64,000 nucleotides of DNA from Timema cristinae (lineage: Eukaryota > Arthropoda > Insecta > Phasmatodea > Timematidae): positions 106,286,821 through 106,350,820 of the forward strand of contig JBCFYV010009882.1 in assembly GCA_039000515.1 (NCBI GenBank), written 5' to 3'. The notes beneath the pieces were generated by a model. It was not told the DNA's origin, searched no databases, and saw nothing but the letters and a program-made list of their open reading frames with translations. Below, piece by piece: positions 48,101 through 51,269 of this stretch. Numbering within the stretch: the first letter of the stretch is position 1; the number at the start of each line of letters is the position of its first letter. The translations under genes were made by a program, and so were the position numbers.

Positions 48101-48435
48101 CGGTTCTATTTTCGTTAGGAGTGTACACCTATGTTGAATTTACCTTGCGACACAAGCTCGCCCAAGTGTTTGATGCTTGTATTGAAGCACATCCTTGCAG
48201 ACAGCGCTGCTCTCACCGACACAAAGCAAAGCAACTCTCTACCAAATTAGCTAACGTAGGATTTGGTGTCCTGACCATGTTCCATCTGTCATACCTTGGA
48301 GTCATGTTTGATATGTCTTCAACTCTTCAAGAAAAGGGATATAGCTATAGTCATACATTGTCAAAATGGTCCAACCTACACTTTGCAAGTCTTTGGGTGG
48401 TTTTAGGCACCTATATTTTTTATCTCTTAATATAG
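14947..48435 (+). CDS. por: Porcupine, Wnt protein O-palmitoleoyltransferase (MBOAT family), six coding exons
   Basis: Porcupine is a multi-pass ER membrane enzyme that transfers palmitoleate to a conserved Wnt serine, which Wnt needs for secretion and signalling. I assemble six exons: 14947-15175, 37193-37394, 40437-40662, 43313-43419, 46226-46443 and 48002-48435. All have GT..AG borders and all phases agree. The product is 471 aa, close to the 461 aa of human PORCN, and co-linear with it. Family marks include [28 protein letters not shown] and YWNRPMHYW (Asn of the active site, about residue 318). The MBOAT histidine lies in LMHGLNFQL (about residue 353), and YVEFTLR follows. The N-terminus is an acidic, Asp/Glu/Tyr-rich hydrophilic tail of about 50 residues before the first membrane segment. 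Intron 1 is 22 kb and full of mobile elements. No frame break was seen, so the gene looks functional. Confidence 0.94.
15500..16020. other. GC- and purine-rich island in porcupine intron 1
   Basis: About 500 bp clearly richer in G+C and purine on the + strand than its neighbours. It contains a loose internal duplication around 'gttgatgggcgct', seen at about 15779 and 15830. It codes for no recognisable protein; the ORFs over it are low-complexity on both strands. It could be an old LTR or other element, or an intronic regulatory island. I cannot decide. The rest of 15176-16427 shows nothing identifiable. Confidence 0.4.
16428..16840 (+). repeat. Dispersed repeat with internal hairpin, copy 1
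   Basis: The same sequence, diverged, recurs in the same orientation at about 40690-41080 (porcupine intron 3). The core at 16531-16647 folds on itself. An outer stem pairs AACACCGAC (16531) with GTCGGTGTT near the end, and an inner stem pairs CCAGGTAA with TTACCTGG. Copy 2 keeps both stems. I do not recognise the family; it may be a MITE-like or small-RNA-derived repeat. Confidence 0.65.
16848..16993 (+). repeat. 42-bp minisatellite, left half
   Basis: Three full units and part of a fourth of a 42-bp tandem repeat (containing 'ctgatgtaatttcaccac'). The array is cut by the retroelement insertion at 16994 and resumes at 28698. Because 42 is a multiple of three, a short repetitive ORF runs through it. 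There is no sign that this is a gene. Confidence 0.9.
16990..16993. other. 4-bp target site duplication, left copy (ATTT)
   Basis: ATTT directly precedes the TG end of the left LTR and is repeated at 28698-28701 after the CA end of the right LTR. Four-base duplications are typical of Ty3/gypsy and errantivirus integration. Confidence 0.85.
16994..17600 (-). repeat. 3' LTR of the retroelement
   Basis: 607 bp, appearing identical to 28091-28697. On the element's strand it starts TGTGACACGAG and ends GTATGACA. An AT-rich patch (aaaaaaatatatattt, about 17435) and AATAAA-like motifs could serve transcription start or polyadenylation. The 60-codon ORF in it is repeated in the other LTR and is not evidence of a gene. 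Confidence 0.95.
17606..17616 (-). other. Polypurine tract
   Basis: On the minus strand this reads AAAAAGAAGGG, just upstream of the 3' LTR. This is the expected place and composition for the plus-strand primer of a reverse-transcribing element. Confidence 0.7.
17617..20550 (-). other. Long non-coding 3' region of the retroelement
   Basis: About 2.9 kb between the env stop and the polypurine tract, with no sense ORF of note. It contains a 39-base T tract (one G) at 19364-19402, which is an A tract on the element's strand, and a run of 10 G at 19322-19331. A 125-codon antisense ORF (18870-19247) resembles nothing I know. Errantiviruses usually have a short 3'UTR. This could be a captured or nested insertion, or a lineage-specific 3'UTR. 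Confidence 0.6.
20551..22449 (-). CDS. env: Env-like glycoprotein (errantivirus / baculovirus F-like)
   Basis: A 632-aa predicted class I membrane glycoprotein, of the type thought to let insect errantiviruses pass between cells. Visible features are an N-terminal hydrophobic signal segment (residues about 8-20) and a basic R-x-x-R site at about 121-124. The site is followed at once by a Gly-rich hydrophobic stretch with LFGT, the arrangement of a furin site and fusion peptide in F-like proteins. A helical region with heptad character lies at about 140-260. Cys residues and N-x-S/T sites are scattered in the ectodomain. A transmembrane helix spans about 575-598, with a 34-residue cytoplasmic tail. 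The start chosen is the first ATG; errantivirus env is usually made from a spliced RNA. The ORF has no internal break. Confidence 0.88.
   Translation of the reverse strand: MIMETWLRKILIVGVSCFFTASTQEPTLDKGIVFVGKGNVLLTSDFWHLVMDLDIGYYENTVATFAGYLSNVEMSSKDPSNDPDRWVHSIIGRELDVLTRETQKTLTLVKGLRRTLQSPNRSTRGLVNVGGTILKYLFGTLESKDLRTINRKLHRLEGQNEGIIHVVDDQITFLNDTIRVVKRNSRMIEKLTDVTRLMGDQLIQLKTQTLNELVLLNNKVDAFFNISSTLRTLETVLSDIRDEVSLFTQALDLTSMGKLSSHFISPTRLLHILSEIQTRLPLDLSLLTPLKLDGIYPYYSIIEVHAASVNGKLRLYVEIPLKAPGRHFQLYRVLKLPTLVGTNGSALYIPPPSPYFAITEDGQSYLEFSVEEFLECSDQLIRICPPNRPVRNQVEKSCLFALFTGRSDLIASLCETCLLKSFPPTFYRAHNSDLWIYSVPHSVRLVLRCSNSVSNRSSPESHLELPKGTGTFEVMSSCYVHSDEFTLFPHIVGENEINMLPAEIYVPPIKSLSSIHSHEFESFWKSNDSLEFVQVLNQANYADAPASGVSLSKLRENLKQYRSQADLQKGVSYWRALTYVLATFGGLFIIGIFVIMYLKLSPGKILGSVTETFSATTPASPTYTSSESQCDV
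22688..25309 (-). CDS. pol: Pol: reverse transcriptase, RNase H and integrase
   Basis: An 873-codon ORF that copies the RNA genome and integrates the DNA. RT lies at about residues 1-180, with the catalytic YLDD box. An RNase H domain of Ty3 type follows (TCDSSG, then TDHRPL and DALSR, to about 400). The integrase has an HHCC zinc finger (H..H..CxxC, about 480-520) and a D,D-35-E core (MDVVGP, TDQGSNF, ER near 665), then a chromodomain-less C-terminal tail. The first ATG is internal: the frame is open further upstream to about 25395, where a one-base loss separates it from the protease ORF. It overlaps, on its 3' side, a 91-codon shadow ORF. Confidence 0.95.
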   Translation of the reverse strand: MLSEDVIEPSNSPWSAPLILVAQRKTDGAIKYRPCVDYRALNSVTKRDVFPLPNIHETFDMLGGSQYFSIIDIASGYWNVPVALKDREKTAFSTPDHHYQFRRLAFGLVNAPSTFCRLMTNTLTGLIGKICFCYLDDVIIFSQTKSEHLQRLEQVLERLREAKLTIRPDKCRFLLQKVRYLGYVVTPAGIEPDDSKVEAIKKYPRPRTAKEIRQFLGLVGFYRRFIPNYSKLAKPLTSLTKNEAKFVWKDEEENSFETLRQSLCSKPVLRYPDFNEPFIVTCDSSGTAIGGVLSQKVQGKEHPIYFFSRQLNKAEINYSTTERECLAVVFAIKKLRCYLYGRKFKIVTDHRPLRWLLSLRDPSSRLARWALLLSEHDFEIEHSPGRSISQADALSRIPVHSLTPGYEPVWDRAHIREEQRKDPKLTNVIRVAEQGNNGGDFYLDQEGLLYKQRKPNERRDRLVVPASMTFKVMSTYHDLPFSGHQGVARTYDLVRSMFHWDCMYRDIKRFCQVCESCNLRKNPPNLKPAPLQRFQGVNVPFQRVSMDVVGPLTPTTKGNRYILTFQDAFSKYPEAICLPDQKAETIARAFVTEIVARHGVPRQLLTDQGSNFTSKLMKEVCSLLGIRKLQTTPYHPACNGLVERSHQTFIGMISHFVAADQKDWDDFVPFALLAYRSTPHSATGESPFFLVHGRDIELPFDDIVAPLKIDYSLGESYATEVRLRLQAAFKKAQEQLAKSADQREVQFNKRSREVRIQLGDKVYLRNHVVPRGLNKKFVAKWTGPYRVVEQLGPVTFNIREIYGKRTQIVHANRLKVQRGHDVARTGQYDADPAVTRDPQAQGRTPSNIADSVPDHWYPDFQSEPRPPPPKCDK
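25309..26727 (-). CDS. pol: Pol N-terminal part: aspartic protease and linker to RT
   Basis: An ORF of about 470 codons with a retroviral-type aspartic protease near its start (catalytic FIDSGS, about residues 20-26). A long low-similarity linker follows, then the usual pre-RT segment ([13 protein letters not shown]; here [13 protein letters not shown]). It should be continuous with the RT ORF but shifts frame at about 25395-25400, where a run of G is one short of that expected. The last 30 or so residues are therefore out-of-frame. No in-frame ATG begins it: the frame is open upstream to about 26790, overlapping gag. This fits synthesis by ribosomal frameshifting. Confidence 0.88.
   Translation of the reverse strand: MQLGPSINIKCSVGNKPCRMFIDSGSTVTLVKRSFVHGVKTRLEPAPNNFRLFTVTGDELMIEGMAWITFNILNYHYPFYCAVCGDNAAFDTEVLIGSDFMVKYGVDVCVSQKLIRVGDIEVPYAERSRGPALGIVIGEKYRLGDASSRARNGGPSQRNPLAHEPLLGVNGTDHPLSAQQMRRSESTGKLRQRDSNVRTADEFCPSPAPQIKAARDKGGRTRDTPAQLNDILLCTRKAMTIQPQTISFGFVGLGDTELSTGQGLLEPVDLPFPDVEISSAVFDLTRDKCVPVQIVNRSNEQIKLSRGISLGKIESIYKFRESPLPAEDEDKLVGLALDYPLIKETQSGLVRQVNAGSREPSTKESSRGVEEDMITSPIDVKEEMTYFDFVENACERSELASLLSLDHLGPEERAQLVRLIDSYHDVFLTKGRRLGCTDKVEHYIDTVMRALFTDPLIAFLTVKDPYYRNKSI
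26736..27734 (-). CDS. gag: Gag: capsid and nucleocapsid protein
   Basis: A 332-aa structural protein of the particle. The capsid-like helical part spans about residues 25-200 (Ty3/gypsy 'retrotransposon gag' type). Three CCHC zinc knuckles (C-x2-C-x4-H-x4-C) follow at about 240-310, and a short basic/Pro-rich end. It starts at the first ATG after a leader of about 350 bases downstream of the 5' LTR. The 3' end overlaps the pol frame by about 60 bases around a C-run (window 26785-26790). Confidence 0.93.
   Translation of the reverse strand: MPRVNRATSPELVMADPVVVPSILAPSPEFAQWMIYIEPFGDEVGQNISTYLESIEQVGQLGKWSNEDKIRVAKFRLKGEALNYVHTNERIKAIQEWEEFRTALRDAFRRIEPKIHAVYRLSNCTQKHGETIRDYATRLRLVGRGTVELDPENPEENRVRTKVLEESLLAQFLKGMRTSLQRFVLSKAPTNFEEAINMAEAEERNELMVGKTSQTMALGHEPQQPASLQFKRDKIRMNDKCYTCNKTGHFARECRQPVRNRRNHPPLRTCFRCNKTGHVQTQCKVPVCYNCNRVGHRSTECRAGQSRHLPLNAPRPPFVPQAREASSSQESR
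26785..26790 (-). promoter_or_regulatory. Candidate -1 frameshift site in gag-pol overlap
   Basis: Six C residues (minus strand), followed by TTT, lie about 55 bases before the gag stop, in the region where gag and pol frames are both open. The pol frame is -1 relative to gag. A homopolymer of this kind can let tRNAs re-pair. This is an inference; I have not identified a stimulatory structure downstream. Confidence 0.4.
27735..28072 (-). other. 5' leader of the retroelement
   Basis: Untranslated stretch between the primer-binding site and gag. It includes near-repeats of 'gtgggac/tgtgggattt' (on the minus strand) at about 27990-28080. It probably holds the packaging signal. The small plus-strand ORFs here are spurious. 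Confidence 0.55.
28073..28090 (-). other. Candidate primer-binding site
   Basis: Minus-strand TGGTGGCAGCTGATGGGA begins two bases after the 5' LTR. It starts with TGG, complementary to the tRNA CCA end. It partly resembles the 3' end of tRNA-Leu, but the match is imperfect, so the primer is uncertain. Confidence 0.5.
28091..28697 (-). repeat. 5' LTR of the retroelement
   Basis: 607 bp, matching 16994-17600 in every stretch I compared. On the minus strand it lies upstream of gag and should hold the promoter. Its CA end at 28696-28697 is followed by the second ATTT of the target duplication (28698-28701). Confidence 0.95.
28698..28849 (+). repeat. 42-bp minisatellite, right half
   Basis: Begins with the ATTT target duplication and the rest of the interrupted unit, then three more 42-bp units, the last the most diverged. 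Together with 16848-16993 the original array had about seven units. Confidence 0.9.
28850..29184. other. AT-rich intron DNA with a short direct duplication
   Basis: No gene. At about 29020-29110 a segment of about 45 bases ('ttgaatcactatttatagc') occurs twice in tandem with few differences. Nothing else identifiable. Confidence 0.5.
29185..29375 (+). mobile_element. SINE family 2 copy
   Basis: Shows the body of family 2: 'ggtttgagtcccgagagtg', 'actgagggtgttttattcc', 'aaatggcttcccact' and 'gtgtacaacccaaatcag'. The head is degraded. It lies just before the first ATG of the nested gene. Confidence 0.7.
29385..31984 (+). CDS. Unidentified three-exon gene nested in porcupine intron 1
   Basis: Three ORF segments (29385-29695, 30671-30847, 31771-31984) join through GT..AG introns with agreeing phase (2 and 2). 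They end in a TAG, with an AATAAA signal about 155 bases later (32138-32143). Counted from ATG 29385 the product would be 233 aa. A good acceptor at 29511-29516, also in frame, means that the first segment may instead begin at 29517 after an unseen upstream exon. The sequence is mostly helical in character. It has Cys-rich patches ([18 protein letters not shown]), an aromatic/basic patch ([12 protein letters not shown]) and a hydrophobic stretch ([15 protein letters not shown]). I do not recognise the family. Exon 1's porcupine phase (1) does not fit these exons, so it is not an alternative porcupine form. It may be a nested gene, or the 3' end of one split by intron-borne elements. Confidence 0.6.
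29517..29695 (+). CDS. Nested gene, exon a (minimum extent)
   Basis: Bounded by the acceptor ttcttcacag at 29507-29516 and the donor gtaag at 29696. Codes for about 59 residues, including [12 protein letters not shown] and a CxxxxxxFTCG pair of cysteines. It starts on a codon boundary and leaves phase 2. If ATG 29385 is the true start, the exon is 29385-29695. Confidence 0.6.
30035..30480 (-). mobile_element. LINE fragment (3' end of a reverse-transcriptase ORF)
   Basis: Read on the minus strand, broken frames give the familiar C-terminal end of insect LINE ORF2: a GCETWSL-like block, then [19 protein letters not shown], [15 protein letters not shown] and REMRWTG-like blocks. Stops and frameshifts interrupt it and the catalytic RT domain is absent. 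It is a dead, 5'-truncated insertion in the intron between nested-gene exons a and b. Confidence 0.75.
30671..30847 (+). CDS. Nested gene, exon b
   Basis: Bounded by the acceptor gttatag at 30664-30670 and the donor gtgaga at 30848. Codes for 59 residues, including [17 protein letters not shown] and SCPCG. Phase 2 in, phase 2 out. The intron before it contains a LINE fragment on the other strand. Confidence 0.65.
31436..31722 (+). mobile_element. SINE family 1, full-length copy
   Basis: The head is complete, with an A-box-like TGGTCTAGGGG and a B-box-like GGTTCAATCC, as in a tRNA gene. The shared body and a (TAA)n tail follow. It is the best reference copy for the family in this window. Confidence 0.88.
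31771..31984 (+). CDS. Nested gene, exon c (C-terminus)
   Basis: Acceptor tattgtag at 31763-31770; it codes for 70 residues and a TAG. It begins with a short hydrophobic stretch ([10 protein letters not shown]) and a basic/aromatic patch. Poly(A) signal AATAAA at 32138-32143. The intron before it carries a full SINE family 1 copy. Confidence 0.65.
31985..33184. other. Intron 1 DNA after the nested gene
   Basis: Includes the likely 3'UTR and AATAAA (32138) of the nested gene. The rest is AT-rich with no repeat or gene that I can name. Confidence 0.5.
33185..33425 (-). mobile_element. SINE family 3 copy, reverse orientation
   Basis: Reverse complement of the family 3 structure at 13453: first the body ('accggcttgctaggcc', 'aagactaggatgagcac', 'caacatccagtcc'), then the tRNA-like head with its reversed B-box ('gaatcaaacccgaac'). 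Confidence 0.75.
33975..34190 (+). mobile_element. SINE family 2 copy (5'-truncated)
   Basis: Starts within the head ('caaggtttaaaccttgg'), then 'tgtactgagggtggttttt', 'ataacctgaatgggtgg' and 'taagatgtggtgctaa', the conserved 3' end. Confidence 0.75.
34405..34672 (+). mobile_element. SINE family 2 copy
   Basis: Head-to-tail copy beginning 'ctttggtggctgcatggtc' and ending 'gtagtaagacgctgtgataa'. It includes the body motifs 'gggtgtactgaagg' and 'aaatggttttccactct'. One of three family 2 copies arranged head to tail within 1 kb. Confidence 0.8.
34690..34900 (+). mobile_element. SINE family 2 copy with best-preserved tRNA-like head
   Basis: The head has an A-box-like TGGCATAATTGG and a B-box-like GGTTCAAATC. 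The body follows ('gggtgaactgggggtgg', 'ccacgcaaatgcgggt'). The tail is cut at about 34900. It serves as the reference for the family's head. Confidence 0.82.
34965..35100. repeat. Palindrome built on facing tRNA T-arm-like sequences
   Basis: The left arm (about 34965-35021) and right arm (about 35045-35100) are imperfect inverted copies, each about 40-50 bases. Each contains a B-box-like motif ('gaatcgaacccgagacc' left, 'ggtcctgggtttaattccc' right). The loop is only about 20 bases. It may be a fold-back pair of SINE-head fragments. Confidence 0.7.
35850..36175 (+). repeat. Long inverted repeat flanking porcupine exon 2, left arm
   Basis: About 325 bases that recur as a reverse complement at 39225-39550, with moderate divergence. 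Shared blocks include 'acccctctcatata', 'tggatgaagtgcattttt', 'catccatggagaa', 'attgggtagaggga' (reversed) and 'taggtcatatataag'. The arms are about 3 kb apart, with exon 2 (37193-37394) between them. Confidence 0.78.
36176..37192. other. Intron 1 DNA before porcupine exon 2
   Basis: AT-rich. At 36480-36560 there is a slightly GC-richer patch, with nothing recognisable. The stretch ends in the exon 2 acceptor. Confidence 0.5.
37193..37394 (+). CDS. por: porcupine coding exon 2
   Basis: The acceptor is tttcag at 37187-37192 and the donor is gtaagt at 37395. The exon codes for two hydrophobic segments (around [11 protein letters not shown] and [13 protein letters not shown]) and a KKHRG loop, matching the second and third membrane segments of PORCN. 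It enters in phase 1 and leaves in phase 2. It lies between two long inverted repeats (35850-36175 and 39225-39550). Confidence 0.9.
37395..38199. other. Intron 2 DNA after porcupine exon 2
   Basis: AT-rich, with no gene or repeat that I can identify between the exon 2 donor and the SINE at 38200. Confidence 0.5.
38200..38445 (-). mobile_element. SINE family 2, reverse orientation, near full length
   Basis: Starts with the reversed tail ('agcaccgtgtcttactaccc', 'gttcaggttatacgc'), then the reversed body ('aaaaccatttagga') and the reversed head with a B-box-like 'gattctaacctcg'. It ends 'gctaactacaccaccgagg'. Confidence 0.82.
38868..38886. repeat. (GAT)n microsatellite
   Basis: Six GAT units giving an Asp run in a small plus-strand ORF (38739-38924). 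The ORF has no other support. Confidence 0.85.
39225..39550 (-). repeat. Long inverted repeat flanking porcupine exon 2, right arm
   Basis: The reverse-complement partner of 35850-36175. The best conserved parts are 'ttggaccccttgtcacc', 'gctagcttcctattgggtag' and 'atatgagaggggtcc'. Outside both arms the similarity fades near a shared 'gatattgtaa'. Confidence 0.78.
39610..40158 (+). pseudogene. Interrupted ORF with five 12-residue repeats, in porcupine intron 2
   Basis: One frame runs 183 codons from 39610 to TAA at 40156-40158, with a single internal TAG at 39883-39885. In that position the neighbouring repeat units have CAG, so the stop is one C-to-T change. The middle is five tandem 36-bp units coding for variants of [12 protein letters not shown]. 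The flanks are non-repetitive and protein-like ([31 protein letters not shown]). There is no Met near the start and no clear splice site. I do not know the family. It may be a degraded retrocopy or transposon gene. Confidence 0.5.
39829..40008 (+). repeat. 36-bp in-frame tandem repeat, 5 units
   Basis: Five units of exactly 36 bases (starts at 39829, 39865, 39901, 39937, 39973) with 1-4 differences. The length keeps the reading frame, as expected if it once coded for protein. Confidence 0.92.
40437..40662 (+). CDS. por: porcupine coding exon 3
   Basis: The acceptor is tttcag at 40431-40436 and the donor is gtaagt at 40663. It codes for the most conserved N-half block of porcupine, with WHKIRGAQM and then GPWIPYKNY. 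It ends on a complete codon (phase 0). Confidence 0.95.
40690..41080 (+). repeat. Dispersed repeat with internal hairpin, copy 2
   Basis: Matches 16428-16840 in the same order and orientation, beginning about 28 bases after the porcupine exon 3 donor. The hairpin core at 40808-40888 keeps the inner CCAGGTAA/TTACCTGG stem. It also keeps the outer stem, with AACACTGA facing TCAGTGTT where copy 1 has AACACCGA facing TCGGTGTT. Confidence 0.65.
41081..41862. other. Porcupine intron 3 DNA
   Basis: AT-rich. The 108-codon minus-strand ORF at 41408-41734 is Cys-rich, but it has no recognisable domain and no splice or promoter support. I do not call a gene. Confidence 0.45.
41863..42160 (+). mobile_element. 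SINE family 1, near full-length copy
   Basis: Complete head ('gggtgacctggtggtctaag', B-box-like variant 'gggttctatcc'), body and tail ('gtagtaagacgcgatgctaa'). It carries a small insertion ('cgtgtattaatcacaac') relative to the 31436 copy. Confidence 0.86.
42770..42950 (-). mobile_element. SINE family 2, reverse orientation
   Basis: Reversed body ('catttgtgtgggagagggtg', 'aatttaggaaaaaccaccc') and reversed B-box-like 'attcgaaccccgatctc'. The 3' tail part is missing. The flanking 42161-42769 and 42951-43312 are AT-rich, with nothing identified. Confidence 0.78.
43313..43419 (+). CDS. por: porcupine coding exon 4
   Basis: The acceptor is tttcag at 43307-43312 and the donor is gtaagt at 43420. 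This short exon codes for a hydrophobic segment ([17 protein letters not shown]) that matches the PORCN segment ending in LSTCVG. It leaves in phase 2, which fits exon 5. Confidence 0.88.
43420..44710. other. Porcupine intron 4, first part
   Basis: AT-rich non-coding DNA. The short plus-strand ORF that runs on from exon 4 in another frame (43407-43613) is a shadow. Nothing else identified. Confidence 0.5.
44711..45270. repeat. 40-bp minisatellite, 14 units
   Basis: Fourteen consecutive units of exactly 40 bases, each containing TTTGATCATGTT and usually CGGATCCAGTG. Units differ by only a few substitutions and share higher-order variants (for example the 'caatttttgctc' version recurs at 44871, 44951, 45191). 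There is no length variation across 560 bases. Lies in porcupine intron 4. Confidence 0.95.
45271..46225. other. Porcupine intron 4, last part
   Basis: AT-rich, with no gene or recognisable repeat. Ends in the exon 5 acceptor. Confidence 0.5.
46226..46443 (+). CDS. por: porcupine coding exon 5
   Basis: The acceptor is tacag at 46221-46225 and the donor is gtaagt at 46444. It codes for [21 protein letters not shown] and [14 protein letters not shown]. The Asn in the last block corresponds to the active-site Asn of MBOAT enzymes. It leaves in phase 1. Confidence 0.94.
46640..46885 (-). mobile_element. SINE family 2, reverse orientation
   Basis: Reversed tail ('tcgtcttactacccatttaa'), reversed body ('gaaaaccatttaggaaaaac', 'agtacacccgacagga') and a degraded reversed head ending 'ccaccgaagcgg'. 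Confidence 0.8.
46996..47062 (-). mobile_element. SINE family 1 tail fragment, reverse orientation
   Basis: Only the last part of the family, reversed: ATT-repeat, 'cagcaccgcggcttactacc', then 'aatggtagggtgattgtgag'. Confidence 0.75.
47155..47390 (+). mobile_element. SINE family 2 copy
   Basis: Head 'agtgaccacatggtctaag', B-box region 'atcaaggttttatcc', body 'gggtgtactgaagggt' and 'ttttcccactctccctccac', ending 'aaccgaacaggtgttaa'. Confidence 0.78.
47391..48001. other. Porcupine intron 5, last part
   Basis: AT-rich. A slightly GC-richer patch at 47700-47930 shows no family resemblance that I can support. Ends in the exon 6 acceptor. Confidence 0.45.
48002..48435 (+). CDS. por: porcupine coding exon 6 (C-terminus)
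   Basis: The acceptor is ttcag at 47997-48001 and the stop TAG is at 48433-48435. It carries the invariant MBOAT histidine in LMHGLNFQL, then [16 protein letters not shown] Cys/His-rich loop follows ([11 protein letters not shown]), and two more hydrophobic segments end the protein. Confidence 0.96.
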
Positions 48436-48870
48436 TCTATACTTAGGCTACTTGTTTTGTTTTACCTCTTTTGATGTACTGTTCATATGATCAGTACTCT
48501 AGCATGTAAGTGTGTTTCTACATATAAATATAAACACTTATATCCTTATTAAGGTTCAAGTCTTAAAACTAGTTGGGTTAATATCCGTCCAGTGTTTATA
48601 AGAAAATTGGGGGAAATGCTTAGAATTACAAATGTTTTAAACATAATATGCTTTTATTTGTTTGTATGCTTTTTTATTAAAAGAATTTTATATTTTCACT
48701 ATAAATGATATACATACCATACTGCATCTAATGTTGTTAATTTGTCACTTTATGTAAATTAAGGGTGGTAAACCAAGTTACTTGTTAATCTTTTCCTACA
48801 ATTATCATATTTACTAGAAAGTTGCATGCCATATAGTTTAGAAATAAACAAAAATATACTCTTTAAGGAT
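48436..48870 (+). other. por: porcupine 3'UTR
   Basis: AT-rich sequence after the porcupine stop, with a candidate poly(A) signal AATAAA at about 48842-48847. The true end is not certain. Confidence 0.5.
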
Positions 48871-48945
48871 CCTCTTACTAGTGCTGATAAGCTGACCATC
48901 GGTTAAGGTCATCTAGCAATAATGAAAACAGTTGGGGTTTTACAG

Positions 48946-49001
48946 TTTAGGGTAGTACATTTTAAATTTACTTTATGTCTATAATTAAGTACTATTGTGT
49001 T
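48946..49001 (+). repeat. 56-bp direct repeat, copy 1
   Basis: Nearly identical to 50598-50653 (a few substitutions), containing 'ttatgtctataattaagtac'. Copies are 1.65 kb apart and in the same orientation. Confidence 0.85.
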
Positions 49002-49171
49002 GAGTGAAGGAAAAATACTGTATTTATTCAGCAGCCAAGTGTTTGAATTTCCGAAATTATCTTTAGTCTACATTATAAATGTGGTAGTACTAGGATATTA
49101 TGCATGTTTATATCTCTAAACTACAAACAGGATATTTTGAGTTTTGGTGATTTCAATTAATCATCATAGAG

Positions 49172-49637
49172 CAGGGGTCGGCAACCTACAGCACGCGTGC
49201 CAATGGTGGCACCCGGAAGATTTTCAATGGCACACTGAGTGATTTGAATAAAAATAATATAAAACCTTTATTTTTAATTAAAGCCATATATGTGAATAAT
49301 AATTTTAATAACGTGTTTTATATTTCAATTATTCAGTTGTTTTGTTTCAAAATTTAAATTTTTCAAAACACATTTATAACTTTTCTATTTATTCTGATTT
49401 ATCTAATTTATATTAAAATATTAAATATTCAAGAAACAGTTGTTATTTAATGTATTTGAGTTATAAACATGGTGTTACATTTACATTGTACAAGCTCAAC
49501 TTAAATTTGTTTTAATAGTTGTACTAGCTAAGTTGTATAAAAATGTAAATGATTTGGGTGGTCTTAGGTTGGTTGGCATGATGAGGGACTTTGCAATATT
49601 ACTTCGGCACAGCACTACTAAAAGGTTGCCGATCCTG
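49172..49637. mobile_element. hAT-type MITE with 8-bp target duplication
   Basis: The ends are inverted: CAGGGGTCGGCAACCT on the left, and AGGTTGCCGATCCTG on the right. Flanking 8-mers TCATAGAG (49164-49171) and CCATAGAG (49638-49645) differ at one base, the 8-bp duplication typical of hAT. It is 466 bp with no ORF, so it is non-autonomous. The left end (GCACGCGTGCC, then GGTGGCAC) resembles hAT families such as SPIN. That assignment is from memory and less sure than the hAT call. Confidence 0.85.
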
Positions 49638-49645
49638 CCATAGAG

Positions 49646-50080
49646 TTTGAATTTTCATAAGCTTTTTGATCATTTTAAGTAACTGACAGGCTATAAAATC
49701 AACAAGGCCATACTCTACAGTAAAAGCTTTTTACTAAATTAATGACTATTATTTATTCTCAATTTTTGAAATTTTAGATTCGTAGCATACCACAACATAA
49801 GAAAGCCATTCCCATTTAACCTGTTTTTTATTGAATCCTTACTTACCCTCCAATAAAAAAAACTTACGAATATTCAATATGATTTTTTAAGCATCACTTC
49901 ACATCCTAACAGTTCTGATTAAATCAATGGCTACTTTCACTGTGAAAATGTCCATAATTGGTGACTGGGAGCCGTTTAGAATCGTAGTAGCTTGATGTAG
50001 AAGTGGCCTTAGCTCAACTTTAAAACGTCCATCTTTTGAGCCATATAGTAGCAATATGACTCGAAATAGAGGCACCTCCT
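49646..50080. other. Intergenic DNA
   Basis: AT-rich and without recognisable features. Confidence 0.5.
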
Positions 50081-50139
50081 TGTGTGTGGGTGTGTGTATG
50101 TGTGGGTGTGGGTGTGGGTGTGTGTGTGTGTGTGTGTAC
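50081..50139. repeat. (TG)n/(GGGTGT)n simple repeat
   Basis: A 59-base TG-rich tract with interspersed GGGTGT units. It is responsible for a His/Pro/Thr-rich minus-strand ORF that is not a gene. Confidence 0.88.
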
Positions 50140-51269
50140 ACATAGTGCCTTAAAACACATCTTTGTCAGAGTGTGTATAAGTTTGTGTCCCACCATAAAC
50201 TATTAAAAGATGTATTGAAGTATTGTTACAAGTATTATTTTATAATTGTCTGTTCTTTGTTTGGTACACAGTAAATATTTGATACACCCTCAATTAAAGA
50301 TTTTAAAAAGAGTCTAGCTTATATTTCAATCCGTTCAAGAAAGTTTACGTGAATTACCTAATTTCTTGTGATGTAAATCATTTCAATATGTATTAGAATA
50401 CAACTATGCCCCAATGCTCTCGGGTGTTTGATGAGTCTAGATGGATGTGGAGGTCTACATTTCAGGGTGCTAGAGAATAAAGACACTCATCGCAATACAG
50501 GTACTATGGAGCGCGCAGTTGCTGGATTTTATCCTCTGGGAGATAGATTGACAATTTTTATATTAGAACCTCATCGAATTTTACAAAGTGCATAAACTTT
50601 AGGGTAATACATTTTAAGTTTGCTTTATGTCTATAATTAAGTACTATTGTGTTTATTATTATATTATACCTGCTTTAAATAAACACTACCCAATAGGTTA
50701 GAGTTTGATTTCTGGTGTGTTGAACAAAATATGGTTTTAACAAATCAGTTAAAACAAATTGTTTTCCCCTTCTTTATCTATGCAAATAGGTTTGCACTTT
50801 GTTAGCAATCAGTTAACTCATCATAATATAATAAGTTGTGTATAGCATTATTATTAAATTTAATAACACTACTTAGGTTAAATCATCAAACACATTGTAG
50901 GCTGCACCAAAATGCCTATCGAAATACAACGCCAATATCTCAGGGCTGGTTGACAGTTTTTTAAGGTATGTTTCAAACAGCTGTGTGTGGTTTTCCAAGA
51001 GGACATTAGTTCACATCTGACTGTTATCATCAGGGGATTCATTGGTGCTAAACTCAACATGGCTATATTTATATTTACGCCTAGTTCTAGGCCTGTGTTT
51101 AGGCTATCAGGAGCCTGTACTCATTTAAATACAATTATAATGTATCAAGGATGAGGAATGTTGCACTGGTATTTGCCTGGAACTTTGAAGAAAAAAACTT
51201 TATAAAACCACCTCCAGAGAATTATTTCTTTATTGAGTATTTTACCTGCATTTTTTGATCACATTAATT
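50140..51269. other. Intergenic DNA
   Basis: Contains copy 2 of the 56-bp direct repeat at 50598-50653. Otherwise AT-rich, with no gene or element that I can name. Confidence 0.5.
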
